From contig JALHJR010000001.1 in the NCBI GenBank assembly GCA_022840405.1, positions 1 to 64,000 of the forward strand: DNA of 64,000 nt. Direction: 5' to 3'. A program made the position numbers and the translations under genes. This document shows, in pieces, positions 8,637 to 17,590 of this stretch. Below the pieces are notes generated by a model. That model was not told the origin of the DNA and did no database searches. It saw only the letters and a program-made list of their open reading frames with translations. Numbering within the stretch: the first letter of the stretch is position 1; every line of letters starts with the position of its first letter. Origin of the DNA: Tepidanaerobacter acetatoxydans_A. Lineage in GTDB: Bacteria > Bacillota > Thermosediminibacteria > Thermosediminibacterales > Tepidanaerobacteraceae.

Positions 8637-8659
8637 ATAGCTTTATGCTGTGCTATAAT
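8631..8659 (+). promoter_or_regulatory. Promoter for the yqzL-like gene and pheS leader
   Basis: TTGTAA at 8631-8636 and TATAAT at 8654-8659 are spaced by 17 bases. The -35 box overlaps the methyltransferase stop codon. It would drive the small gene at 8695 and the downstream T-box. Confidence 0.75.
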
Positions 8660-8694
8660 ATGTGTGTGTAAACCTTAGGAAAGGGTGGAGCACA

Positions 8695-8784
8695 GTGTCT
8701 ATAGCCGAATTTTTTTGGAATATTTTTGAGGTTACCGGGTCTATTACGGCTTATCTTATTTATAGAGAATTGCTAATGTCATGA
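8695..8784 (+). CDS. YqzL-like small protein (29 residues)
   Basis: A short reading frame starting GTG at 8695 behind GGGTGGAG (about 8683-8690) and ending TGA at 8782-8784. The product, MSIAEFFWNIFEVTGSITAYLI followed by YRELLMS, carries the pattern FxWxxFxxTGxIxAYLxYxE, which I recognise as typical of the tiny YqzL family of Firmicutes (unknown function). It has its own promoter and lies directly before the pheS T-box, so it would be the first gene of the transcript. It is slightly shorter than usual family members. The similarity is from memory, so the name is tentative. Confidence 0.65.
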   Translation: MSIAEFFWNIFEVTGSITAYLIYRELLMS

Positions 8785-8789
8785 AATGC

Positions 8790-9022
8790 TATGAAGGAGA
8801 GAGTAAGCGCGAGGATCCTTTTAGGGAGCGAAGGTCAAAGACTGTAAGCCTTTGCAGGGAGAATCCGCCGAAGTTCGCTCTGAAGCAGGGAGATCGAAGC
8901 CTAGCAGGTAGTAAATCTCCCCGGTTTTCGCCGTTACGGAATTTGTGAGAGTTTGTATTTCAAACTAAAAAAGGGTGGTACCACGGAAGGAAGCTTTCGT
9001 CCCTAGCTGGACGAAAGTTTTT
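8790..9022 (+). promoter_or_regulatory. T-box riboswitch (phenylalanine) controlling pheST
   Basis: The T-box sequence AGGGTGGTACCACGG lies at 8972-8986, and a terminator (AGCTTTCGTCC...GGACGAAAGT then seven T) lies at about 8992-9022. The specifier trinucleotide after GAAG is TTC (8874-8876), a phenylalanine codon that agrees with pheS downstream. Uncharged tRNA-Phe should induce read-through into pheS-pheT. Confidence 0.95.
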
Positions 9023-9056
9023 TTGTTATTTAATTTTATACAGGAGGTTAGTCAAC

Positions 9057-10073
9057 TTGAAAGAAGATTTAATGCACTTAAAAGAAAAGGCCTTAGAAAT
9101 TTTATCCAAGTCTGATAATATCGATGAATTAAATGAGCTAAGAGTGAAGATATTGGGTAAAAAGGGTGAACTTACTCAGATACTCAGAGATATGGCCAAA
9201 TTATCTCCGGAAGAAAGGCCGATTATAGGAAAATTGGTAAATGAAGTAAAGGCAGACTTAGAGCAAAAGATTTCTGAGAAAATGCAGCAACTAAGGAAAA
9301 CTTTAAAAGAAAATAAAATGCAACAGGAATTTATTGATGTGACTATTCCCACAAAAGTTTCCTTAGGCAGCAGGCATCCGCTTACCTTGATAATGGATGA
9401 AATCAGAGATATATTTATAGGCTTGGGATATCAAGTAGCGGAAGGACCGGAGATTGAACTTGATTACTATAATTTTGAGGCTTTAAATACACCGCCGGAT
9501 CATCCAGCCAGAGATGTTCAGGATACTTTTTATATAACCGATGAAATCTTGCTTAGAACCCAGACATCACCGGTTCAAATAAGAACTATGAAAAAACAAC
9601 AACCGCCGTTAAAGATTATTGCGCCTGGCAGGGTTTTTAGGTCTGATGCTGTGGATGCCACACATTCTCCTATGTTTCATCAGGTGGAGGGCCTTGCCAT
9701 TGGTGAAGGCTTTACCATGGGAGATCTTAAAGGGACCCTTGTTGCTTTTGTACATGAGATGTTTGGACATGATCGAAAATCCCGATTTCGTCCTCATTTT
9801 TTCCCTTTTACAGAGCCAAGTGCTGAAATGGATATATCATGCATAGCCTGTCAAGGGAAAGGCTGCCGTGTATGCTCATATACCGGTTGGCTGGAAATAC
9901 TCGGTTGTGGCATGGTTCACCCTAATGTTCTTTGCAATGTGGGCCACGACCCTGAGAAAATAAACGGCTTTGCCTTTGGCATGGGTGTAGAAAGAATAGC
10001 TATGCTTAAATATGGCATAAATGATTTAAGACTTTTTTATGAAAATGACCTGCGATTTTTAAAGCAGTTTTAA
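9057..10073 (+). CDS. pheS: Phenylalanyl-tRNA synthetase alpha subunit
   Basis: A 338-residue alpha subunit of normal length. An N-terminal coiled-coil region (about 1-85) that contacts tRNA is followed by the class II catalytic core. The core shows motif 2 (GRVFRSDAVDATHSPMFHQVEG) and motif 3 (FGMGVERIAMLKYG), and ends LRLFYENDLRFLKQF as expected. The start is TTG at 9057, 9 bases after AGGAGGT. It forms an alpha2-beta2 enzyme with PheT, encoded 13 bases downstream. Confidence 0.98.
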   Translation: MKEDLMHLKEKALEILSKSDNIDELNELRVKILGKKGELTQILRDMAKLSPEERPIIGKLVNEVKADLEQKISEKMQQLRKTLKENKMQQEFIDVTIPTKVSLGSRHPLTLIMDEIRDIFIGLGYQVAEGPEIELDYYNFEALNTPPDHPARDVQDTFYITDEILLRTQTSPVQIRTMKKQQPPLKIIAPGRVFRSDAVDATHSPMFHQVEGLAIGEGFTMGDLKGTLVAFVHEMFGHDRKSRFRPHFFPFTEPSAEMDISCIACQGKGCRVCSYTGWLEILGCGMVHPNVLCNVGHDPEKINGFAFGMGVERIAMLKYGINDLRLFYENDLRFLKQF

Positions 10074-10086
10074 AGGAGGAATTCAA

Positions 10087-12483
10087 ATGCTGGTACCAAT
10101 TAGCTGGTTAAAAGATTTTGTTGATATAAATGAAGAACCTGAAGAACTTTCAAAAAGACTTACTATGTCTGGTTCAAACGTTGAGGGCATCGAGTATTGG
10201 GGAACAGATATTAAGAATATAGTTATTGGCGAAATTCAAACAGTCCAAAAACATCCGGATGCCGATAAACTAGTAATAGTATATGTAAATATAGGGGAAG
10301 AAACCATTCAAATTGTAACGGGAGCCACAAACATAAAAACAGGGGATAAAGTTCCTGTAGCCCTGCACGGTTCAACCATAACAGGCGGTAAAAAGATTAG
10401 AACATCTAAACTTCGCGGCATAGAATCGGCTGGAATGCTGTGTTCGGCAGAAGAATTAGGATTAGACGATCATGGCTTGCCTAAAGAGATGCAAGATGGA
10501 ATATTAATATTACCCGAAGATGCTCCGCTAGGGATGGATATTAAAGACTATCTTAATTTAGAGGATGTAGTTATCGATTTTGAAATAACTCCCAACCGCC
10601 CTGATTGTTTAAGCATTATAGGTGTAGCCCGTGAAACGGCAGCGACCTTCAAATCTAATTTTAGGATACCTGAGATAAACTTAAAAGAAGAAGCTGAAGA
10701 CTATATTAAAGATAATGTGAATATAAAAATAGAAGCCGAAGATTTGTGCAACAGGTATGTAGCCCGCTTGGTGAAAGACATTATTATAGAACCATCACCT
10801 TTGTGGATGCAGCGACGACTTCAAACCTGTGGTGTTCGTTCTATAAACAATATTGTAGATATTACAAACTATGTAATGTTGGAAATGGGACAGCCACTTC
10901 ATGCTTTTGATTATGATAAAGTCGAAGGGCGTTCGATTATTGTTCGTAGAGGAAAGGCCTCTGAAAAAATAGAAACACTGGATGGCAATATTCGCGAAAT
11001 AAATGAAAATACGTTACTGATCGCAGATGATAAAAAACCTTTAGGTATTGCCGGAGTAATGGGCGGGGCCGATTCCGAAATAACTTCGTCAACCAAGTGT
11101 GTACTTATAGAATCAGCTAATTTCTTTGGCCCTAATATACGCAGAACATCAAAGCAGCTGGGACTGAGGTCGGAATCGTCTATGAGATTTGAAAAAGGCA
11201 TTGACCCCAATATTTGCTTGCAGGCTGCCAATAGGGCTTGTGAGCTTATAGAACAGCTTGGTGCCGGAAAAGTTTTAAAGGGATACATTGATGTGTTTCC
11301 CGGGAAAACCGCTCCAAAAGAAATACCTTTTAATCCGGATAAAATAAATAGTGTGCTCGGAACAGATATTCCTACAAATGAAATGGTAGATATATTAAAC
11401 CGCTTGGAAATTACGGTTAATTCCACAGCAGATGGCATGAAGGCAATTGCTCCTACTTTCAGGTCAGATCTTGTAGAGGAAGCAGATATAATTGAGGAAA
11501 TCGGGAGAATGTATGGTTATGACAGGTTACCCATTACTTTACCGACAGGTAATGTAACACATGGTAAATTAAGTGACCATCAGAAATATATAAATGAGAT
11601 AAAGGATGTATTAGTGTATAATGGGTATTCTGAAATATACACATATTCTTTTATAAGTCCAAAAGTCTTTGACAACATAAATGCACCGCAAAACAGTCCT
11701 CTAAGGCAGGCTATAACGCTTTTAAACCCCCTGGGAGAAGAACATAGCATAATGAGAACTACGCTTATGCCAAATATACTTGATGTTATAAGTTTTAACT
11801 TAAATCACAAAGTAGATGAACTAAGATTTTTCGAAATTGGTGCTGCCTATTTACCTAAAAAATTGCCACTTGAGGAGCTGCCTTATGAAAATAAGCGAAT
11901 TGCTATCGGCTTATGTGATGACTCAATGGATTTTTATGATTTAAAAAGAGTAATAGAAACGCTATTTAGAAAGTTGCGGATTAAAAACTATAATTTCCTT
12001 CAAGAACAGCATTTTGCTTTCCATACGAGCAGATGTGCTAAAATTGTACTGGGTGATGATATAATCGGATTTGCTGGAGAAATAAACCCTGATGTATTGG
12101 AAAATTACGAAATAAGTAAAAGAGTTTATGTAGCAGAATTAGATCTTGATATAATATTGAGTAATGCCTCCGGTAAAGTAGGATTTGAACCACTACCTAA
12201 ATTTCCAACCTCTGACCGTGATCTGGCAATAGTAGTAAATGAAAAAGTTCTTGTAGGAGATGTAATAAATGCTATAAAAGAAAGTGCAGGCAATCTCTTG
12301 GAAAGGGTAGAACTCTTTGATATATATCAAGGGGACCAGATAGCTAAAGGTCATAAGAGCATGGCCTTTTCACTGGTATTTAGAGCAGAAGACAGGACTC
12401 TTACAGATGCTGAAGTCAATGAGAGCATTGAGAAAATAACAAAGCATCTTCAAGATAAATTTAATGCTACTTTGAGAGAATAA
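10087..12483 (+). CDS. pheT: Phenylalanyl-tRNA synthetase beta subunit
   Basis: A 798-residue beta subunit. Domains in order: an EMAP/tRNA-binding fold (about 40-150, with HPDADKL and VTGATNIK), the B3/B4 editing domain (about 210-390), a B5 domain (about 400-475), the catalytic-like core, and the C-terminal FDX-ACB anticodon-binding domain (about 705-798, FPTSDRDLAIVV). The ATG at 10087 follows AAAGGAGG. It edits mischarged Tyr-tRNA-Phe and binds tRNA together with PheS. Confidence 0.98.
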   Translation: MLVPISWLKDFVDINEEPEELSKRLTMSGSNVEGIEYWGTDIKNIVIGEIQTVQKHPDADKLVIVYVNIGEETIQIVTGATNIKTGDKVPVALHGSTITGGKKIRTSKLRGIESAGMLCSAEELGLDDHGLPKEMQDGILILPEDAPLGMDIKDYLNLEDVVIDFEITPNRPDCLSIIGVARETAATFKSNFRIPEINLKEEAEDYIKDNVNIKIEAEDLCNRYVARLVKDIIIEPSPLWMQRRLQTCGVRSINNIVDITNYVMLEMGQPLHAFDYDKVEGRSIIVRRGKASEKIETLDGNIREINENTLLIADDKKPLGIAGVMGGADSEITSSTKCVLIESANFFGPNIRRTSKQLGLRSESSMRFEKGIDPNICLQAANRACELIEQLGAGKVLKGYIDVFPGKTAPKEIPFNPDKINSVLGTDIPTNEMVDILNRLEITVNSTADGMKAIAPTFRSDLVEEADIIEEIGRMYGYDRLPITLPTGNVTHGKLSDHQKYINEIKDVLVYNGYSEIYTYSFISPKVFDNINAPQNSPLRQAITLLNPLGEEHSIMRTTLMPNILDVISFNLNHKVDELRFFEIGAAYLPKKLPLEELPYENKRIAIGLCDDSMDFYDLKRVIETLFRKLRIKNYNFLQEQHFAFHTSRCAKIVLGDDIIGFAGEINPDVLENYEISKRVYVAELDLDIILSNASGKVGFEPLPKFPTSDRDLAIVVNEKVLVGDVINAIKESAGNLLERVELFDIYQGDQIAKGHKSMAFSLVFRAEDRTLTDAEVNESIEKITKHLQDKFNATLRE

Positions 12484-12558
12484 AGGATTTCATCGGTATT
12501 TGAAGAATATTAATATTAAATGTTAAAAAACCGATAATAAATACTAAGGGTGGTTGAG

Positions 12559-12828
12559 ATGCCTAATGAAGCTAAACCCTTAAATAGGGTTAAAGTAAAT
12601 ATAAATGGTGAAGATTATTATTTAAGAGGCACGGCATCTGTCGACTATATTAAAAAAGTAGCTCAATATGTTGATAGGGAGATGTTTAACCTTTCCAAAG
12701 ATTACCCAAATTTGAGCCGAACCCGAATTGCAGTGCTGGCAGCTCTTAATATTACCGATGAATTGTTTAAACTAAAACAGGAATATGAAGAGTTTTTAGC
12801 AACATTTGGAGATGAAGCAAAGGATTGA
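12559..12828 (+). CDS. zapA: Cell division protein ZapA
   Basis: An 89-residue ZapA-type protein: N-terminal globular half (NRVKVNINGEDYYLRG) followed by a helical, coiled-coil half (ALNITDELFKLKQEYEEF). ZapA bundles FtsZ filaments at the septal ring. The ATG at 12559 is chosen over GTG 12550 because CTAAGGGTGG lies 5 bases upstream of it. The order pheT-zapA-polX-mutS2 is common in Firmicutes. Confidence 0.9.
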   Translation: MPNEAKPLNRVKVNINGEDYYLRGTASVDYIKKVAQYVDREMFNLSKDYPNLSRTRIAVLAALNITDELFKLKQEYEEFLATFGDEAKD

Positions 12829-12834
12829 ACTATT

Positions 12835-14556
12835 ATGAGAAATTTTGAAGTGGCTTTTATCTTTAATGATATTGCAAATATGCTAGAAATAAAAGGTGAA
12901 AACTTTTTTAAAATAAGAGCATATCGCAAAGCCGCTTATACAATTGAAAATCTTCCGCTGGAGATTGAAGATTTAGCAAAGCAATCTCAATTACAGGAAA
13001 TCGAGGGTATTGGAAAGGCTCTGTCGGAGAAAATTTATGAAATTATTAATACAGGCACATGCCGTTATTATGAAGAACTTAAAAAGAATTTTCCGCCAGG
13101 CCTTGTTGAAATGCTTAAAATACCCGGTATGGGGGCCAAAAAAATAAAGCTCATTCATGATTCTCTCGGCATATCCTCCATTGAAGAATTAGAAGAGGCT
13201 GCTCGCCTTCGCAAACTTAGAACATTACCGGGTATCGGAGTAAAAACAGAACAGGCTATTTTAAAAGGCATACAGACCTTGAAAAATCATTCGGACAAGA
13301 TTTTACTGGCAACCGCCTTGCCCATTGCCGAACGAATATCATCTATATTGTCCGGCATGACAGAAGTTACAAATGTTGAGATTAGCGGCAGTTTGCGCCG
13401 TAAAAAGGAAATGGTCAAGGACATAGATATAGTTATAGCTACTGAAAGTCCGGAGGCAATATTGAAGGATTTTTTAAGGCTTCCATATATTGCCGAGGTC
13501 CTTGACCAAGATTTGACTAAGGTAAGTGTAATGCTTAACATGGGTATCAAACTAGATTTAAGTGCTGTCAAAACCAAGGCTTTTGCTGCTTCGCTGCAAC
13601 GCTTCACCGGCAGCAAAGAGCATAATATTAAACTTCAAAATATAGCTGTAAATATGGGATATGAACTGAATGAGTATGGCATTTTAAAAAAAGAAAATAA
13701 AGAGGTATTTTATCCTAAAAGCGAAAAAGAGGTTTACGAAAAACTCAAAATGCCCTATATAATACCGGAGCTGAGAGAAGGCAGGGGAGAGATCGAGGCT
13801 GCTATGAAGGGCTGCCTGCCTGAGATGATAAAGCAGCAAGACATCCGCGGCGACCTTCATGTCCACAGCAACTTCAGTGATGGAGTAAGCTCTATTGAAT
13901 CAATAGCCAAAAGAGCCAAAGCCATAGGATATGAATATATAGCTATAACAGACCATTCCAAGTCCTTGAGAATAGCCGGTGGTCTTAATGAAAGCAGGTT
14001 AAAAGAGCAGATTGATATTATCAAGGATATGAATAACAAGCTTGAGGGAATACACATTTTAGCAGGTGCCGAGGTTGATATATTAACCGATGGGACGCTG
14101 GATTTTGCAGATGATATTTTAAAGGAATTAGATATTGTTATTGCATCAATTCACAGTGGATTTCGCCAAGACCGAAAAACTTTGACAAAACGCATTGTTA
14201 ATGCTTGCCATAATCCTTATGTAAATATAATTGCACATCCCACGGGAAGAATTTTAGGCAGGAGAGCCCCCTATGATATTGATATGGACTTGGTATTTGA
14301 AGCAGCGGCTACAACCGGTACTGTACTTGAAATAAATGCTTCGCCTGACAGACTGGATTTAAATGATGTGATGGCAAAAAGGGCAAAGGAGATGGGCATA
14401 AAAATTGCTATAAATACCGATGCACATGACAAAGAAACATTGACGGATATGAAATACGGATTATGGGTAGCAAGGCGAGGTTGGCTTGAGCCCGAAAATG
14501 TTATAAATACTTTTTCCTTTGAAAAACTTTTGGACTTTTTAAAGGTGATGCAATGA
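12835..14556 (+). CDS. polX: DNA polymerase X with PHP exonuclease domain
   Basis: A 573-residue family X polymerase. The N-terminal 8-kDa domain and helix-hairpin-helix motifs (IEGIGKAL, IPGMGAKKI, LPGIGVKT) lead to the nucleotidyltransferase core (GSLRRKKEMVKDIDIVI, with the metal-binding DxD). A C-terminal PHP domain (about 335-573) carries metal-binding HVHSNFSDG, TDHS, HPTGR and NTDAHD. In Bacillus PolX does gap filling and 3'-5' resection in repair. The start lies 6 bases after the zapA stop, and the gene overlaps mutS2 by four bases (ATGA). Confidence 0.97.
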   Translation: MRNFEVAFIFNDIANMLEIKGENFFKIRAYRKAAYTIENLPLEIEDLAKQSQLQEIEGIGKALSEKIYEIINTGTCRYYEELKKNFPPGLVEMLKIPGMGAKKIKLIHDSLGISSIEELEEAARLRKLRTLPGIGVKTEQAILKGIQTLKNHSDKILLATALPIAERISSILSGMTEVTNVEISGSLRRKKEMVKDIDIVIATESPEAILKDFLRLPYIAEVLDQDLTKVSVMLNMGIKLDLSAVKTKAFAASLQRFTGSKEHNIKLQNIAVNMGYELNEYGILKKENKEVFYPKSEKEVYEKLKMPYIIPELREGRGEIEAAMKGCLPEMIKQQDIRGDLHVHSNFSDGVSSIESIAKRAKAIGYEYIAITDHSKSLRIAGGLNESRLKEQIDIIKDMNNKLEGIHILAGAEVDILTDGTLDFADDILKELDIVIASIHSGFRQDRKTLTKRIVNACHNPYVNIIAHPTGRILGRRAPYDIDMDLVFEAAATTGTVLEINASPDRLDLNDVMAKRAKEMGIKIAINTDAHDKETLTDMKYGLWVARRGWLEPENVINTFSFEKLLDFLKVMQ

Positions 14557-16916
14557 ACAATAAAGTCGAAACTGTTTTAGAATATGATAAGATAAAGAGC
14601 ATATTAATGGAATACGCAGTTTCATCGCTGGCAAAAGAAAAGATAGCCCACATGGAACCTTTTTCTGATGAAGATTTAGTAAAAATGCTCCAGAGGGAAA
14701 CCAGTGAAGGTTTGGCATTGCTTAACTCCGGAATCAAAATATCTCTTGGAGGAATCAAGGATATAAGAAATAGCCTTAATTTGGCTAAACTTGGGTCTGT
14801 ACTTTCTCCGGGGGAGCTTTTGGATATAGCATCAACCATGAGAGCTGCCCGATTAATTAAATCCGCATGGAATGAAAAGAAGCTGGCAGACAGTGTAATC
14901 ATAAATGAAATAGTAAATGGCCTGCATATATTTCAATCCTTGGAAGAAAAAATAGAAAAATCAATTGTGAGCGATGAGGAAATAGCTGATAATGCCAGCC
15001 CTAAGTTAAGTTCAATCAGAAGACAAAAGAAGAATCTGGCCCAGAGCATAAGAAACAAATTAAATGAAATAATTTCCTCTCCCTACTATCAGAAAGCATT
15101 ACAGGACCCAATAGTTACTGTTCGCCAAGACCGTTATGTTGTTCCGGTAAAACAGGAATTTCGCGGCAGTATTCAGGGAGTTATCCACGACCAATCGGCC
15201 AGTGGAGCGACGCTGTATATAGAACCCATGGCAGTAATGCAGATGAATAATGAGCTCAGACAACTTGAGATTGAGGAAAAGAAGGAAATTGAAAGAATTT
15301 TATGGGATTTCTCAAAAAAGATACAGGAAAATTATGATTTTATTCATGATACATTATATGGTTTGGCTCATCTGGACTTTATTATGGCCAAGGCGGGCTA
15401 CAGCTTGGACATAAAAGGCACTGAGCCAATCTTCAATAATCGAGGATATATAAATATAATACAAGGAAGGCATCCGCTCCTAAAAGGTGAAGTGGTCCCA
15501 CTGGATGTGTATCTTGGTGATGAATTTAACATACTGATAATCACTGGGCCTAATACCGGAGGGAAAACGGTTGCTTTAAAAACCGTCGGCCTTTTTATAC
15601 TTATGGCTCAATCAGGCTTGCATTTGCCTGCTCAAGAAGGAACTGAAGTTTCAATTTTTGAAGAGGTTTTCGCAGATATAGGTGATGAGCAAAGTATTGA
15701 ACAAAGCCTGAGCACATTTTCTTCCCACATGAAAAATATAAAGGAAATCCTTGACCTAGCTACGAAAAATAGCTTAATAATTCTTGATGAATTAGGAGCC
15801 GGCACAGACCCGACAGAAGGTGCGGCTTTGGCTATGGCCATATTAAATTACCTTTATGAAAAAGGAAGCAGGGTTTTGGCTACTACCCACTACAGTGAAC
15901 TTAAAACATTTGCCTTTTCTAAAGAGGGTGTGGAAAATGCCAGCATGGAATTTGATATACAAACTTTAAGCCCAACTTATAGACTAACAATAGGGATTCC
16001 GGGCAAGAGCAATGCTTTTGAAATAGCAAAGAGACTTGGCTTAAAGCAAGAAGTGGTGGACTTAGGCAAAAGTTTGATGGCTGAAGAAAGTTTAAAGCTG
16101 GAGGATTTACTTACACATATAGAGCTGCAAAAGAATAAGGCTGAAGAAGAAAGGGAAGAACTGCGAGCTTTGAAAACGGAATACCTAAAAAAAATCGATA
16201 GATTAGAAGAAGAACAACAAAAACTGCGAATACAGCAGGAAAAAATCGTTGAAAAAGCCAAGATGAAAGCCCGATTGTTACTTGATAATATTGAAAGAGA
16301 AGCTGCACAAATTATAGAAAGCTTAAAAGATGCCGAAACAGAAAATCAAATTCATATTAGAAACAAGGCTGTAGAACAAGCAAGGTCTTGGCTTAGAAAA
16401 ACTGATGAAAAACTGCAGGACTCAAAAAATGCTTTAATTATAAATGCGTCAAAGAAATATAAAAAACCGTTAAAACCCGGTCAAAAAGTAAAGATAGCAG
16501 GTTTGAATCAAGAAGGTTACATTTTATCACTGGATGAAGCCTTAAAATCAGCTCAGGTACAGGTTGGAATTATGAAAGTAAATGTTCCGGCAGAAAGTCT
16601 TATACCTATAGAACAGATAGAGTTTGAGGAGGAAAAATCCAGATATTCATCTATTGCCATGAGTAAAGCCAAGGAAATTTCAACAGAAATTGACCTCAGA
16701 GGTCTTACGGTTGACGAAGCCTTGGCTGAAGTAGACAACTATCTTGATGATGCAATGATGGCAGGTGTGGCAAGGGTAACTTTAATACATGGCAAGGGCA
16801 CCGGTGCTTTGCGTCAGGGAATAACAGATATGTTAAAAACCAGGTCGGATATCAAGGCTTTCAGATTAGGGAATATGGATGAAGGAGGCTCTGGTGTGAC
16901 GGTGGTTGAATTGTGA
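14553..16916 (+). CDS. mutS2: MutS2 endonuclease/ATPase with Smr domain
   Basis: A 787-residue MutS2. It lacks the N-terminal mismatch-reading domain of MutS and begins with core/lever domains. The ABC-type ATPase has Walker A GPNTGGKT at 332-339 and Walker B IILDELGAGTDP. A long charged coiled coil (about 510-640) is followed by a C-terminal Smr nuclease domain (IDLRGLTVDEAL, LIHGKGTGALR). MutS2 suppresses recombination and, in Bacillus, also acts in ribosome rescue by splitting collided ribosomes. The start codon overlaps the polX stop, implying translational coupling. Confidence 0.97.
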   Translation: MNNKVETVLEYDKIKSILMEYAVSSLAKEKIAHMEPFSDEDLVKMLQRETSEGLALLNSGIKISLGGIKDIRNSLNLAKLGSVLSPGELLDIASTMRAARLIKSAWNEKKLADSVIINEIVNGLHIFQSLEEKIEKSIVSDEEIADNASPKLSSIRRQKKNLAQSIRNKLNEIISSPYYQKALQDPIVTVRQDRYVVPVKQEFRGSIQGVIHDQSASGATLYIEPMAVMQMNNELRQLEIEEKKEIERILWDFSKKIQENYDFIHDTLYGLAHLDFIMAKAGYSLDIKGTEPIFNNRGYINIIQGRHPLLKGEVVPLDVYLGDEFNILIITGPNTGGKTVALKTVGLFILMAQSGLHLPAQEGTEVSIFEEVFADIGDEQSIEQSLSTFSSHMKNIKEILDLATKNSLIILDELGAGTDPTEGAALAMAILNYLYEKGSRVLATTHYSELKTFAFSKEGVENASMEFDIQTLSPTYRLTIGIPGKSNAFEIAKRLGLKQEVVDLGKSLMAEESLKLEDLLTHIELQKNKAEEEREELRALKTEYLKKIDRLEEEQQKLRIQQEKIVEKAKMKARLLLDNIEREAAQIIESLKDAETENQIHIRNKAVEQARSWLRKTDEKLQDSKNALIINASKKYKKPLKPGQKVKIAGLNQEGYILSLDEALKSAQVQVGIMKVNVPAESLIPIEQIEFEEEKSRYSSIAMSKAKEISTEIDLRGLTVDEALAEVDNYLDDAMMAGVARVTLIHGKGTGALRQGITDMLKTRSDIKAFRLGNMDEGGSGVTVVEL

Positions 16917-17374
16917 AAAGATTTTTGATAAGTGCGTGTTTAATCGGTTTAAATACCAAATATGATGGTGAAAATAATATAGAGCCCTGCTTTTGTGAAA
17001 TGGTAAAAAAAGGTATAGCAGTACCTTTTTGCCCTGAACAGGCAGGTGGCTTGCCTACACCTAGAGATTGTTCGGAAATAGCTGATGGAGAAGGTCGGGA
17101 TGTAATAGATGGTAAAGCAAGGGTAATTACAGATAAAGGCCAAGATGTAACTGAAAATTTCTTAAGAGGAGCCAAAGAAGCACTAAAACTTATAAAGTTA
17201 CTAAATGCGGATAAGGCTATATTGAAGTCAAAAAGCCCTTCATGCGGATGCAAATGTATTTATGACGGAACATTTAAGAAAAGCCTGCGCCAGGGGATGG
17301 GAGTTACGGCAGCATATTTACAAGAGCATGGTATAAATGTAATAGATTCGGATGAATACCTAACACAGAAGTAA
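16913..17374 (+). CDS. DUF523 family protein (TudS-like [4Fe-4S] protein)
   Basis: A 153-residue DUF523 protein. Conserved cysteines C9 (ISACL), C40 (PFCPEQAGGLPTPR) and C111 (SPSCG) match the three cluster ligands of the thiouracil desulfurase TudS, a characterised DUF523 member that uses a [4Fe-4S] cluster. Whether this protein desulfurates thiouracil is inference. The GTG start at 16913 overlaps the mutS2 stop (GTGA), so it is the last gene of the zapA-polX-mutS2 unit. An ORF on the opposite strand here is a shadow. Confidence 0.85.
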   Translation: MKRFLISACLIGLNTKYDGENNIEPCFCEMVKKGIAVPFCPEQAGGLPTPRDCSEIADGEGRDVIDGKARVITDKGQDVTENFLRGAKEALKLIKLLNADKAILKSKSPSCGCKCIYDGTFKKSLRQGMGVTAAYLQEHGINVIDSDEYLTQK

Positions 17375-17433
17375 AGTAAAATGCCGATAAGGATACATTT
17401 ACAAAGAATCTTTAATACCTAATTAGAGTAATA

Positions 17434-17475
17434 AAAAAACACTTTTTGATTCAATACGACCAAAAAGTGTTTTTT
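17434..17475. terminator. Bidirectional terminator between DUF523 and the PBP gene
   Basis: AAAAAACACTTTTTG at 17434-17448 is perfectly inverted at 17461-17475, with a 12-base loop. A/T-rich flanks on both sides suit termination of both converging transcripts. Confidence 0.85.
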
Positions 17476-17590
17476 ATTTTATTTAAACAAATTAGTTATG
17501 TGATAGCTTTTATCAAGTTTGACAGTTCAGATTAAAACACCGTGTCATGATGTAGACAAGGAAAACCTGCTAAATTCAAGGACTGATTAA

